A stretch of 64,000 nt of DNA from Bacteroidales bacterium (GTDB taxonomy: Bacteria > Bacteroidota > Bacteroidia > Bacteroidales > P3): positions 1 through 64,000 of the forward strand of contig JAFZPH010000001.1 in assembly GCA_017550405.1 (NCBI GenBank). The letters are read 5' to 3'. Below the pieces are notes generated by a model, which saw only the letters and a program-made list of their open reading frames with translations, was not told where the DNA came from and did not search any database. Made by a program: the position numbers and the translations under genes. Positions 7,771 to 16,861 of the stretch are shown here, piece by piece (position 1 is the first letter of the stretch; each line of letters starts with the position of its first letter).

Positions 7771-9174
7771 ATGAAAGCCATTATATTCCTCGTCAGTCTG
7801 ACGCTGCTCGTAGTCACCCACGAGCTGGGGCATCTGCTCTTCGCCAAACTGTTCCACACCCGTGTTCGCCGGTTCTACGTCTTTTTCAACTGGAAATTCT
7901 CCATCTTCAAAGCCAAGAAATTCAATGGCAAATGGCACTTCCTGTTCTTCAATTCCAAGACTCCCGACTCGTGGGAAGAAGCCAACCTGCGTCCCGAAGA
8001 CCAGAACAACACCCTTTGGGGCTTGGGCTGGATACCACTGGGAGGCTACTGCGACATCGCCGGCATGGTGGACGAGACCAAGAGTGCCGACGATTTGGAG
8101 AAAGAACCACAACCCTGGGAATACCGCACCAAGCCCGGCTGGCAACGCCTCTGCATCATCTCGGGCGGTGTGTTGGTCAACTTCGTCTCCGCACTGTTAA
8201 TCTACGGCGCCATCTTCTCCCACTGGGGGAAAGACGAACTGCCCCTGCGCAATGCCACCCTGGGCTACGAATACCATCAGGTGCTCCTTGACCAAGGCTT
8301 CCAGAACGGCGACATCATCTACGCCATCGACGGCGAAGAACAATTCGACTTCACCGAAGCAACCAAGAAACTGATACTCGACAAGCCCCGCACAGCCACC
8401 CTCCTGCGCGGCGACAGCCTGGTGACCATCACCCTCAGCCCCGACCTCCTCTCCACTATCGTGAACGAGAATCCCAAACACCTCATGACTCCCTGCATCC
8501 CATTTGTGGTCAAGGACTTCTCAGCCGGCTCATTGGGCAAACGCTGCGGCATCCAGATAGGCGACAGCCTGGTAAGCGTCAACGGCATACCGACCCCCTC
8601 TGCCACAACATTGACTAAAACACTCTCCTCCTTCGCCGGCGACAGCATCGTACTAGGCTACTACCGCGACAGCCGCTACTACGAGCGCCATATCCTCCTG
8701 GGCAGCGATGGCAAACTAGGCATCTATGCCGTCAGCGACATGTCGCAGTTCTTCAACGTCAAACATATCGACTACACGCTCCTCCAGGCCATCCCTGCAG
8801 GCATCAGCTACGGATGGGAGACCCTCACCACCTACGTCTCCTCACTCAAAATCCTCTTCACCAAAGACGGTACCAAAAACCTTGGCGGCTTCATCACCAT
8901 CGCCACCCTCTTCCCCGACCACTGGGACTGGCTGGCCTTCTGGAACCTCACCGCACTCCTGGCAGTGGTCCTCGCCTTCATGAACATCATCCCCATCCCC
9001 GGCCTTGACGGCGGCCACATCGTCATCACCCTTTGGGAGATGATTACCCGCAAACCCGTCAATGAAAAAGCCCTCAACGTCATCCAGAACATCGGCATGT
9101 TCATTCTCATATTGCTGCTGGTCATCGCCAACGGCAACGACCTCATCAAAGTCTTCAACCAACTGATGCACTAA
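7771..9174 (+). CDS. rseP: Site-2 intramembrane zinc protease RseP
   Basis: The first membrane helix carries the zinc-binding HELGH at residues 17-21. The C-terminal helix carries the third ligand in NIIPIPGLDGGH (~405-416). Between them lie PDZ-like regions, with VKDFSAGSLGKRCGIQIGD at ~248-266 a clear PDZ start. At 467 aa it is the usual size for Bacteroidota RseP. These enzymes cut anti-sigma factors and leftover signal peptides in the inner membrane. The LptF/G-type gene starts 23 bases downstream, probably in the same operon. Confidence 0.93.
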   Translation: MKAIIFLVSLTLLVVTHELGHLLFAKLFHTRVRRFYVFFNWKFSIFKAKKFNGKWHFLFFNSKTPDSWEEANLRPEDQNNTLWGLGWIPLGGYCDIAGMVDETKSADDLEKEPQPWEYRTKPGWQRLCIISGGVLVNFVSALLIYGAIFSHWGKDELPLRNATLGYEYHQVLLDQGFQNGDIIYAIDGEEQFDFTEATKKLILDKPRTATLLRGDSLVTITLSPDLLSTIVNENPKHLMTPCIPFVVKDFSAGSLGKRCGIQIGDSLVSVNGIPTPSATTLTKTLSSFAGDSIVLGYYRDSRYYERHILLGSDGKLGIYAVSDMSQFFNVKHIDYTLLQAIPAGISYGWETLTTYVSSLKILFTKDGTKNLGGFITIATLFPDHWDWLAFWNLTALLAVVLAFMNIIPIPGLDGGHIVITLWEMITRKPVNEKALNVIQNIGMFILILLLVIANGNDLIKVFNQLMH

Positions 9175-9197
9175 TCCACCGCACGGACACCTCGCAC

Positions 9198-10625
9198 ATG
9201 AAGAAAGTAGACAAACTCATCCTCAAGTCCTTCCTCGGACCCCTCCTGCTCACCTTCGCCATCGCGGTGTTCGTGCTCCTCATGCAATTTGTCTGGAAAT
9301 ACATCGACGACCTCGTGGGCAAAGGCCTCGACGTAGGTGTCATTGCCGAACTCCTCCTCTACGCCTCCGCCACCTTCGTGCCCATGGCTCTCCCCATCGC
9401 CGTCCTCTTTGCCTCCATCATGACCATGGGCAACTTCGGCGAGAAATACGAACTTGTGGCCATGAAAGCCGGTGGCATCTCCGTGCGCCGCATCATGTTC
9501 CCCATGGCACTCGTCGCACTGCTCATGACCGGTGTGGCATTCTACTTCGCCAACAATGTCCTGCCCGTGGCCATGTACAAATACCGCAACACCCTCTACG
9601 ACATACAGCGCAAGAAACCCGCCGTCAGCATCCGTCCCAGCGAATATTACGACGACATCGACGGATACGTCATCCGCATCAACCGCAAAGACCCCGACGG
9701 GCGCACCATGCACGACATCATCATCTACGACCACACCCAGGGCATCGACCGCACCAACATCATCGTTGCCGACCGCGGCTACATGCAAACCACACCCGAC
9801 GACAACTACCTCCTCTTCACCCTCTTCGAAGGCTACTCCTACTCCGAATCCACCGACGGCGAGAACGCCCAGTCGCGCCCCCTCACCAGCATCGGTTTCG
9901 ACAAGCAGATACTCACCTTCGACATCTCCTCCTTTGCCTACAAGAAATCCTCCGAAGACCTCTTCAGCGGCCACTACCAAATGCTCAACGTAGCCCAACT
10001 CGACTCCACGGTAGTCATGCTCACCGACGGACTCAACGACCGTTACGCCGAATTCCAGCGCAGTCTCCTGCAGAAGATGCGTGCATACAGCTATTTCCAG
10101 ATACACTACGGCGACAGCAGCTCCTACCTCGACGTGAAACAGGCCCTTGCCGACACCAACGCCTTCCAGCGCAAGAAAGTCGTGTCGCAAGCCCGCATAC
10201 AGGCCTTCAACGAACAGAACGATGTGCAGACCTACAACTCCATCATCGATTCCGACCGCGAATACATCAACCGCCACTGGATTGAGCTTATGCGCAAATT
10301 CACCCTCTCCGTTGCCTGCCTCCTGCTGTTCCTCATCGGCGCCCCGTTCGGCTCCATTGTCCGCAAAGGCGGACTGGGCATGCCGTTGGTGGCCTCCGTC
10401 ATCTTCTTCGTGCTATACTATGTCATCGGCATGATTAGCGAGAAGTCTGTCCGCGAGAGCGCTGTAGGTCCCGTCGGCATGTGGGTGTCCACATTCGTAT
10501 TCATCCCCATCGGCGCCCTGCTCACCTGGCAGGCCACCACCGACTCAAGCCTATTCGACCTTGCCACCTGGAAACGCTGGCTCCGCATCAAAAACCGCCA
10601 TAGGCACAAACCCGACAGCCAGTAA
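9198..10625 (+). CDS. LptF/LptG family permease (YjgP/YjgQ)
   Basis: A 475-aa protein with the family layout. Three N-terminal helices (LLLTFAIAVFVLLMQFVWKY, then FVPMALPIAVLFASIMTMG, then ALVALLMTGVAFYFANN) are followed by a long periplasmic beta-jellyroll (~130-375) and three C-terminal helices (~380-450). The conserved Gly-Glu-Lys-Tyr-Glu patch (NFGEKYELVAMKAGGIS) is the coupling-helix region. It is a transmembrane part of the ABC machine that extracts lipopolysaccharide from the inner membrane. F and G forms cannot be separated here, and the partner subunit is not in the window. Confidence 0.9.
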   Translation: MKKVDKLILKSFLGPLLLTFAIAVFVLLMQFVWKYIDDLVGKGLDVGVIAELLLYASATFVPMALPIAVLFASIMTMGNFGEKYELVAMKAGGISVRRIMFPMALVALLMTGVAFYFANNVLPVAMYKYRNTLYDIQRKKPAVSIRPSEYYDDIDGYVIRINRKDPDGRTMHDIIIYDHTQGIDRTNIIVADRGYMQTTPDDNYLLFTLFEGYSYSESTDGENAQSRPLTSIGFDKQILTFDISSFAYKKSSEDLFSGHYQMLNVAQLDSTVVMLTDGLNDRYAEFQRSLLQKMRAYSYFQIHYGDSSSYLDVKQALADTNAFQRKKVVSQARIQAFNEQNDVQTYNSIIDSDREYINRHWIELMRKFTLSVACLLLFLIGAPFGSIVRKGGLGMPLVASVIFFVLYYVIGMISEKSVRESAVGPVGMWVSTFVFIPIGALLTWQATTDSSLFDLATWKRWLRIKNRHRHKPDSQ

Positions 10626-10650
10626 CCCATCCCCCCGCAACATAGTTGCG

Positions 10651-10750
10651 CCCTTCAATCCAGCATCCTTCTACTATCGTTATCCGATCGTTATCTTTCA
10701 TGGTGAAGGATAACGATCGGATAAGTATACTGTATCGATACAAGATTGAA
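10651..10750. repeat. MITE-like hairpin element, copy 1
   Basis: The element begins CCCTTCAATC and ends GATTGAACG, so 7 terminal bases pair (TTCAATC with GATTGAA). Inside is a long hairpin with 21-base arms at 10680-10700 and 10704-10724, one mismatch and a TGG loop. The arm contains CGTTATCCGATCGTTATC, which recurs in the element at 41931-42037. It lies between two convergent genes and could also act as their terminator. Confidence 0.65.
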
Positions 10751-10766
10751 CGACGTTAGTGGTTCG

Positions 10767-11783
10767 TCACTCGCACCCACACTGCACCACGTCGTAGACC
10801 GGGCACTGCAGTGCCTCGGACAGTTGGCGGCAGGCCTCGGCGGAATTGAGGGTATAGCCTTGCGGCGAAGTGGGGTTGAGACACACGGCTATGAGGCGCG
10901 AACGCTGCAGCACCTGCAGGGTGCCACCCCGCCGCGTGAAATCGGCATAGGCGTCGGGGGTGATGAACAGCTTGGTGAAATCGCGGACTATGAGGACGAT
11001 GTCCTTGATGTTGGGGAGCGCGGAGAGGAACTTGAGCAGACGATTGCTGACGGCTCCCGAAACGAAGAGCGTGTTGCCGCGGGCGAAGAGCTCCTTGCTG
11101 TCGGGGCCGAGAAGGAAGACGGACTGGATGCCGAGGTCGTGGACATTGTTGTCGCCGTCCACTATCCAAAGCCCGCTGTCGACGGAGGAGAGTTTGTCAC
11201 GGAGCGTGTCGGACACTTCGGGGAGGTTGATGAGCCGGTATACAAAGCGGGTGCGGGAGATAAGCTGCTGGAGATTGGGCGAGACGGCTGCACCGGTGGC
11301 CAGAATCATGGCCTCGGTGACTGTAGGCGAGGCCAGGCTGAGGCGCGACAGCGCCCCGTCGACAATGGACAGCTGCACGCCGCCCTGCCGGAACTGGGCT
11401 ATCTGCTGCCGGAGGACACCGGTGGTGGCGGCCCCCGAGAGGAGGATACGTCCGGGGCAGAGCACCTGCGCTGTCACCAGCTGGCCGAGGGCTGTGCGCC
11501 GCTCGTCGACGGCAAGGATGCGCGAGACAAGCCGACGCTGCAGGTAGTGTTTGTGGGAGGTGATGAACTGCATGCCCTCGTAGAGGGTGATTTCGGGCTT
11601 GGCGGTGGCGTAGACGGAGTCTACCTGCTCGCCGTCGACACCGATGGAGGTGACGGCGGTGGAGATTCCAAGCTGGTGCAGCCGGCCCAGAAGATAGTTA
11701 AGACATACGGTCTTGCCAGTGTTTTTTTCCAGGCCTACAATGGACAGGCTCCGATAGTTGCGTAAGTTCTCTACGAATGGCAT
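10767..11783 (-). CDS. P-loop NTPase resembling KamB, lysine 5,6-aminomutase reactivase subunit
   Basis: A Walker A motif, GLEKNTGKT, lies at residues ~17-25, followed by an AVTSIGVDGE strand and the phrase SIVDGAL at ~143-149, giving the look of a small Mrp/CobQ-like P-loop protein. I judge it closest to KamB, which with the MutS-like KamC revives the B12 enzyme lysine 5,6-aminomutase in lysine fermenters. This is from memory of the family pattern. The divergent phosphate butyryltransferase gene fits, because lysine fermentation yields butyrate. kamC, kamD and kamE are not in the window, so only 'P-loop NTPase' is firm. The start follows a -7 box almost directly. Confidence 0.5.
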   Translation of the reverse strand: MPFVENLRNYRSLSIVGLEKNTGKTVCLNYLLGRLHQLGISTAVTSIGVDGEQVDSVYATAKPEITLYEGMQFITSHKHYLQRRLVSRILAVDERRTALGQLVTAQVLCPGRILLSGAATTGVLRQQIAQFRQGGVQLSIVDGALSRLSLASPTVTEAMILATGAAVSPNLQQLISRTRFVYRLINLPEVSDTLRDKLSSVDSGLWIVDGDNNVHDLGIQSVFLLGPDSKELFARGNTLFVSGAVSNRLLKFLSALPNIKDIVLIVRDFTKLFITPDAYADFTRRGGTLQVLQRSRLIAVCLNPTSPQGYTLNSAEACRQLSEALQCPVYDVVQCGCE

Positions 11784-11789
11784 AGCGTG

Positions 11790-11799
11790 TGCAAAATTA
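11790..11799 (-). promoter_or_regulatory. -7 box for the KamB-like gene
   Basis: The minus strand reads TAATTTTGCA. Only six bases separate the CA from the ATG, so the leader would be very short or absent. Confidence 0.65.
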
Positions 11800-11830
11800 C
11801 GAAAAAAAGTCGTATATGAAAGTTTTTTTG

Positions 11831-11838
11831 TAACTTTG
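11831..11838 (+). promoter_or_regulatory. -7 box for phosphate butyryltransferase
   Basis: TAACTTTG followed by CA, with a TTTTTTTG stretch just upstream. The leader is about 50 A+T-rich bases and begins with a small hairpin (CGGTT / AACCG). Confidence 0.7.
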
Positions 11839-11895
11839 CAGACGGTTGGAAAAACCGAAACCCTATTGTTAAATTATTAATAAATTAATAGCAAG

Positions 11896-12804
11896 ATGAT
11901 TACAAAATTAGACGACCTTCTGGAACTGGTCAAGACTAAAGGAAAGAAAAGACTGGTGGCCGCTTACGCCAACGACGACCACACTGTTTGCGCCGTGAGT
12001 GCCGCCGTCGACAAAGGTATTGTGGACGCCACCCTGGTGGGCGACATCGAGACCATCAAGAAAATCTGTGCCGCCGAAGGTATCAATCCCGACAAATTCG
12101 AGTTGGTGCAAGAGCCCGACGAAAACAAGGCCGGTGTGAAAGCCGTAGGCCTGATTCGCGAAGGCAAGGGCGACATCCTGATGAAGGGACTGCTCTCGAC
12201 CGACAAGTATATGCGTGCCATCCTGAACAAGGAGACCGGTTTGATGCCCGGCAAGAAGAACGACATGCTGACCCACATGGCCGTGTTCGAGATTCCGCGC
12301 TACCACAAGCTGCTGGTGTGCAGCGACGTGGCTATTGTCCCCGCTCCCGACATGAAACAGAAACAGCAGATACTGAGCTATCTTATCAGCACTGCCAAGA
12401 ATCTCGAGATTGAGAAGCCGAAGGTGGCACTGATTGCCGCCACCGAACAGGTGTCGACGGGTATGCCCGCCTGCGTCGAGGCTGCCATCATCAGCAAGAT
12501 GGGCGACCGCGGCCAGATAAAGGGCGCTGTAATCGACGGCCCCCTTGCTCTGGATGTGGCCATTGACGCCGAGAGCGCCAAGACCAAGAAGGTGGGCGGC
12601 GAAGTGGCCGGCAATGCCGACTGCCTGCTGTTCCCCAACATCGAGAGCGGCAACGTGTTCTACAAGTGCTGCACCAAATTCGGCGGTGCCGAACTGGCTT
12701 GCATGGTGGTAGGCGCCAAGGTGCCCTGCATCCTCACCAGCCGCGGCGACAGCGCCAAGACAAAGCTGTACAGCATTGCCCTGGCTGCCCTCAACGCTAA
12801 ATAA
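11896..12804 (+). CDS. ptb: Phosphate butyryltransferase
   Basis: A 302-aa member of the phosphate acetyl/butyryltransferase family. Typical segments are EGINPDKFELV, GLIREGKGDILMKGLLSTD, VAIVPAPD and, near the C terminus, GGEVAGNADCLLFPNIESGN. The length suits Ptb rather than the ~330-aa Pta. It turns butyryl-CoA and phosphate into butyryl phosphate, which butyrate kinase uses to make ATP. No butyrate kinase gene follows; the next gene encodes a PAS protein. Codon use is high in C and G at third positions, as in a well-expressed gene. Confidence 0.88.
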   Translation: MITKLDDLLELVKTKGKKRLVAAYANDDHTVCAVSAAVDKGIVDATLVGDIETIKKICAAEGINPDKFELVQEPDENKAGVKAVGLIREGKGDILMKGLLSTDKYMRAILNKETGLMPGKKNDMLTHMAVFEIPRYHKLLVCSDVAIVPAPDMKQKQQILSYLISTAKNLEIEKPKVALIAATEQVSTGMPACVEAAIISKMGDRGQIKGAVIDGPLALDVAIDAESAKTKKVGGEVAGNADCLLFPNIESGNVFYKCCTKFGGAELACMVVGAKVPCILTSRGDSAKTKLYSIALAALNAK

Positions 12805-12818
12805 AACTCACTGACAGG

Positions 12819-12875
12819 TATTGGTTACAGACAACTACCCCCACCGACGTGTCGGCAAGTGGTCTGTAACCAATA
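12819..12875. terminator. Long nested hairpin after ptb, probable terminator
   Basis: TATTGGTTACAGAC (12819-12832) pairs perfectly with GTCTGTAACCAATA (12862-12875). Inside, CCGAC and GTCGG (12844-12855) form a second stem. TTTTA follows. It starts 14 bases after the ptb stop and could terminate or attenuate reading into the PAS gene. Confidence 0.55.
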
Positions 12876-12887
12876 TTTTAATGCATA

Positions 12888-13250
12888 ATGAAAAATCACA
12901 CAACTATGGATAGATATTTTGAAGGATTGAAAGGAATGGCCATCACGGTGTGCGACAAGGATGGCAACATTCTTGACATGAACCAGTGTTCGGCCGACGT
13001 GAACAGTCACGGCCAAAAAATTATTGGCAACAACCTTTTCAACTGCCACCCTCCCCATGCGGCCGCTATATTGAAAGACCTGCTGGAGAACGAGAAGTTG
13101 AACGCTTACACCATCGAAAAGAACGGCAAGAAGAAACTCATCTACCAGGTACCCTGGTACGACGGCGAGGCGTTCGGCGGACTGATAGAGTTCTCGCTGC
13201 CTATCCCCTTCGAGATGCCCCACTACGTGCGGCAGCCCAAGACAGAGTAG
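12888..13250 (+). CDS. Small single-domain PAS protein
   Basis: At 120 residues this is a lone PAS fold. It shows AITVCDKDGNILDMNQCSA (the PAS beta strands and turn), GNNLFNCHPPHA in the ligand pocket region, and a closing sheet NAYTIEKNGKKKLIYQVPW. No output domain is attached. Short PAS proteins of this kind are common in Bacteroidales and may bind a small ligand or cofactor. It follows ptb after a hairpin. ATG at 12906 (MDRYF) is an equally likely start. Confidence 0.72.
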   Translation: MKNHTTMDRYFEGLKGMAITVCDKDGNILDMNQCSADVNSHGQKIIGNNLFNCHPPHAAAILKDLLENEKLNAYTIEKNGKKKLIYQVPWYDGEAFGGLIEFSLPIPFEMPHYVRQPKTE

Positions 13251-13307
13251 CACAGCACGGAGCAAATACTATGGTTGATTATTGAAATATAGCATACCAA
13301 TTTATAC

Positions 13308-15875
13308 ATGACTAAGAGACTGATATTATGGATGTGCTGCATGGCCGGTATGGTTTGCACGGCTATGGCACAGGGAACAATTAGCGGACGGGTGTACGAC
13401 AGCAAAACGGGGCATCCCATTGAATACGCCACGGTGGCCATCTTGAAGGTAAATGACTCGTCGCTGGTGACAGGCACGGTGACCGAGGCCAACGGGTCGT
13501 TCAGTACCAAGGCCAACTACGGCACCTATCTGGTGAGAATATCGTTTATGGGATACCAGACCTATTTCCATCCCCACCACGTGACGCTGAGCGAGAAACA
13601 CAATGCAGTGAGCCTCGGAAAAATACAAATCGCACCCAGTGCGAGGATGATGGAAGAGGTGCAAGTAACTGCACAGCGGACCATGGTTGAGTACCAACTG
13701 GACAAAAGGGTGGTGAACGTCGACAAAAACCTGGTGACCAGCGGCGGTACGGCAACCGATGTGCTGGAAAGTGTGCCGAGTGTGTCGGTGGACAACGATG
13801 GCAATGTGTCGTTGCGCGGATCGTCAAGCGTAAAAGTGCTTATCAACGGCCGGCCTTACGAGATGATGGGTAACGATTTGGAGACGCTGCTGGAGCAGAT
13901 ACCCGCCAGCTCTGTAGAGAGTGTGGAGGTTATCACTAATCCTTCGGCCAAGTACGACCCTGAAGGGATGTCGGGCATCATCAACATCAAGTTGAAAGAA
14001 AAGACCTCGGGAGCTCTTGGACTGAACGGCGTGGCGAACCTGAACTTTGGCGGCCCGCTGCCTTTTGTGGTTCCCGACAAGCTGCCCAAGCTCATCCCCA
14101 CCACCATGGGAAGTATCAGTCTCAACTATACCACAGAGAAATACAATATCTTCTTCACCCTTGACGGTGGTATGCGGAGCCGGGGAAGCCACGGCCACTC
14201 GATGATTGAGCGAATGAGGGACAGCGTGCCTTATTCGCACGACTCCATGGACGAATACGGCCTAAGAAGAAACTATATGGGCAGCATGAAGGTGGGCGGC
14301 GAGTACTACTTCAATGACAAGAACAGCCTGCTTTTCTCCTATCAGCTGCGCGGAGGCAAACGAATGAGGACAAGCGATATCTTCTCGAAAGATTTGATGT
14401 ACAACGGACTGATGGACTACCACCAGGTTGACACAAACAACAACAGGAATCTCAACCATGTGTTCAACCTCAGCTATGTAAAGAAGTTTGAGCAGAAAGA
14501 CCGCGAGCTGACAGCCGATGCCTCCTTCTCCATGCGGAATGTAAAAGGCAACGGATTCCAGGAACAGCGATACCTAGACACCCTGGCCATTCGGAACGGG
14601 ATGAATTGGAACCCCATGTGGGACAACTACTATCTGCGCGAGACAGAAACAGAAAACCATCATCAGGCCTTAAACATCAAGGTGAACTATGTACACCCCT
14701 TTGCCGAGAACTGGAAGTTGGAGACAGGCTATGAAGGCCGTCTTGACTGGCCCAACCAGAATGCCATCTACCATCGAACTGAATACGATGAGGTGACGCA
14801 CCAATTGGACAGATTCTACGATTCTGTGTCGTCGACACATTTCGACTACAACCAACAAACTCACGGTGTCTATGCCACAGTGGGCGGGAAGTTCACCGAC
14901 AAGCTGTCAGCCCAGGCAGGACTTCGTGTTGAATACTCCTACCTGTACGGCTATGACATGAACCACCCCAACACAACGCCGGTGCAAAAAAGCTATTGGG
15001 AACCTTATCCCACTCTGCACCTGTCGTACGAAATCAACGAGGCCAACAGCATGCAGTTAAGCTACAGCCGACGTGTACGCCGCCCCCACATGTGGGACCT
15101 GAACCCCTATCTCGACGTGCGGGAAGGGCAGCAGATGTCGTTCGGCAACCCGAATCTTGACCCGGAATTCACCAATGCCTTTGAGCTGTCGCACAACCTG
15201 AGCCTGGACAAATGGAACATTTACACATGCGCCTACTACCGACAGACCAACAACATGATGACCCGCTACGGCTTTGTATGGGATACGCTGTCGCGGAACC
15301 ACTACAGTCCCTGGATGCCCTACAACTCGCAATACGACGGCTACTGGGCAAGCACCTGGCAGAACCTCGACAAAGGCTATAACTACGGACTGGAGTTCAT
15401 CGTCGACTGGCAGGCCACGAAATGGTGGAAACTGAATCTCAGCGTGAACCTGTACCACAGTACCATCCAAGGTACAGCACTGCTGGACAACAAGAGCCAC
15501 TCGGCATGGCAGGCCAGCAGCAAGTTCACCTCCTTCATGACGCTCCCCAAAGACTGGACAATCCAGTTCTCGGGACAGTACTTTGCCCCATGGCTTGACC
15601 TCCAGACAACGATGTTCCCCTCCTACTGGTTCGATTTGGCAGTGAAGAAAGACGTGCTGCAGAAACGCGGAACCATCAACATAAGAGTGGGCGACGTATT
15701 CTCCACCGGCGGCTGGGGACACACGACGTATACCCGCCAGATGAGCCGCGAGGTGAACTCGCGCCGCATCTCCCCCACTATCACGGTTGGCTTCTCGTAC
15801 AAAATCAACAACGGCCTCAGACAGAAACCCCAAGTTGAGGAGGAAGAAGACAGCGGGTCGGAGAATGTCTATTAA
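13308..15875 (+). CDS. TonB-dependent receptor-like outer-membrane beta-barrel protein
   Basis: A signal peptide (cleaved near AMAQ, residue 22) leads into a carboxypeptidase-regulatory-like beta domain (GTISGRVYDSKTGHPIEYATV). A TonB plug follows (~115-235), with VLESVPSVSVDNDGNVSLRG, VKVLINGRP and EVITNPSAKYDPEGMSGIIN. The rest, to residue 855, is a beta-barrel of the 'outer membrane beta-barrel family' type, ending with VGFSYKI and an acidic tail. Substrate unknown; there is no SusD partner, so it is not a typical glycan importer. The next gene overlaps its end by 11 bases. Confidence 0.88.
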   Translation: MTKRLILWMCCMAGMVCTAMAQGTISGRVYDSKTGHPIEYATVAILKVNDSSLVTGTVTEANGSFSTKANYGTYLVRISFMGYQTYFHPHHVTLSEKHNAVSLGKIQIAPSARMMEEVQVTAQRTMVEYQLDKRVVNVDKNLVTSGGTATDVLESVPSVSVDNDGNVSLRGSSSVKVLINGRPYEMMGNDLETLLEQIPASSVESVEVITNPSAKYDPEGMSGIINIKLKEKTSGALGLNGVANLNFGGPLPFVVPDKLPKLIPTTMGSISLNYTTEKYNIFFTLDGGMRSRGSHGHSMIERMRDSVPYSHDSMDEYGLRRNYMGSMKVGGEYYFNDKNSLLFSYQLRGGKRMRTSDIFSKDLMYNGLMDYHQVDTNNNRNLNHVFNLSYVKKFEQKDRELTADASFSMRNVKGNGFQEQRYLDTLAIRNGMNWNPMWDNYYLRETETENHHQALNIKVNYVHPFAENWKLETGYEGRLDWPNQNAIYHRTEYDEVTHQLDRFYDSVSSTHFDYNQQTHGVYATVGGKFTDKLSAQAGLRVEYSYLYGYDMNHPNTTPVQKSYWEPYPTLHLSYEINEANSMQLSYSRRVRRPHMWDLNPYLDVREGQQMSFGNPNLDPEFTNAFELSHNLSLDKWNIYTCAYYRQTNNMMTRYGFVWDTLSRNHYSPWMPYNSQYDGYWASTWQNLDKGYNYGLEFIVDWQATKWWKLNLSVNLYHSTIQGTALLDNKSHSAWQASSKFTSFMTLPKDWTIQFSGQYFAPWLDLQTTMFPSYWFDLAVKKDVLQKRGTINIRVGDVFSTGGWGHTTYTRQMSREVNSRRISPTITVGFSYKINNGLRQKPQVEEEEDSGSENVY

Positions 15876-16293
15876 ACTGCGCGAAACCGATGGTCGCCGC
15901 GAGGTCTTTGACATGGTGCGCAACCGCTTTGTGGCATTGACACCCGAGGAATGGGTACGGCAGCACTTCATCCAATACCTGCACGAAGAACTGCTGTACC
16001 CCATTGAGCTGATGCAGGTGGAAGGTGCCATCACCCTGAACGGCATGACACGCCGGTGCGACATAGTGGTCTACGACAATGAGGTGAAACCCCTCATCAT
16101 TGTAGAATGCAAGAAAGAAACCGTCGCCCTGTCGCAAAAAGTGGTGGACCAAGCTTGTCGCTACAACCTCGTGCTGCAGGTGCCGTACCTGTGTCTCACC
16201 AATGGTGTCCAGCAGATTTGCTGCAAGGTCGATTTCGACAAAAAACAGCTGATAAGCATCCCCGAACTGCCAAAATATCATAAAAGATGTTAA
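15865..16293 (+). CDS. Restriction enzyme type I R-subunit N-terminal-like domain protein
   Basis: A 142-residue protein made almost entirely of the domain found at the N terminus of type I restriction R subunits. The PD-(D/E)xK nuclease core is visible as RRCDIVVYDNEVKPLIIVEC followed by Lys, so the Asp and the E-x-K pair are present. There is no helicase, methylase or specificity gene nearby. Stand-alone copies are frequent in Bacteroidota and have no proven function. It starts inside the end of the TonB-type gene, showing translational coupling. Confidence 0.82.
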   Translation: MSIKLRETDGRREVFDMVRNRFVALTPEEWVRQHFIQYLHEELLYPIELMQVEGAITLNGMTRRCDIVVYDNEVKPLIIVECKKETVALSQKVVDQACRYNLVLQVPYLCLTNGVQQICCKVDFDKKQLISIPELPKYHKRC

Positions 16294-16363
16294 ATCTTCA
16301 TGGGGAGGGGGTATCCAAATCGTGGGTAACGACTCTATATAGAAAGACACCTCAAAACTCAAT

Positions 16364-16861
16364 ATGCGAGAACGCGACAAACAGATGCTGGCCGACCATT
16401 ATCTGGACTTCTACCAGATGGCATACGCCATTCTGCACAACGAAACCGACGTTGAGGATGCTGTGCAAGACGCTTTGACCGACACCATGTCGCAGCCCTT
16501 TGTGAGAGACCCCTACGGCTACTGCTGCCGCGTCCTCCACAACAAATGCTACAAGATGCTGAAGAAAAATACCTACATACTGACCGACACACTGCCTGAC
16601 CTGCCCGATACACCAAGCAACATTGACGAGGAACGACTACACACACTATGGAGCTACAAAGAACGACTGCCCAAAAGGATAAAAGAGGTGTTCGACCTTT
16701 ACTACGAGAAAGGTTATACTCGAACCGAAATTGCCGAGATAACCAACACCCCGCTGCCCACACTAAAAAAACTCTTCAACAAAGGGCACAAAAGACTGAA
16801 GAAACAGATGATTGAACACGACAACAATAACAAGCACCAAAACAATATAGACAAGTTATGA
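16364..16861 (+). CDS. ECF-type RNA polymerase sigma factor
   Basis: At 165 residues this fits the ECF group. Region 2 is HYLDFYQMAYAILHNETDVEDAVQDAL; it ends with the Asp-rich DVEDAVQD core-binding pattern. Region 4 is LPKRIKEVFDLYYEKGYTRTEIAEI followed by TLKKLFNKGHKRLKK, a helix-turn-helix for the -35 element. Its stop overlaps the next start by four bases (ATGA), the usual sigma/anti-sigma arrangement. The target promoters are unknown. Confidence 0.88.
   Translation: MRERDKQMLADHYLDFYQMAYAILHNETDVEDAVQDALTDTMSQPFVRDPYGYCCRVLHNKCYKMLKKNTYILTDTLPDLPDTPSNIDEERLHTLWSYKERLPKRIKEVFDLYYEKGYTRTEIAEITNTPLPTLKKLFNKGHKRLKKQMIEHDNNNKHQNNIDKL

Noticed and set aside
9171-10277. Long open frame antisense to the LptF/G-type gene
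   Set aside because: It is Val/Gly/His-rich with no domain or signal and mirrors a G+C-rich gene with strong third-position bias. The sense gene has full family support.
10680-10724. TTATCCGATCG strings considered as DnaA boxes or an origin
   Set aside because: They lack the TTATCCACA box, form one long hairpin, and recur as part of a dispersed element away from dnaA or dnaN.
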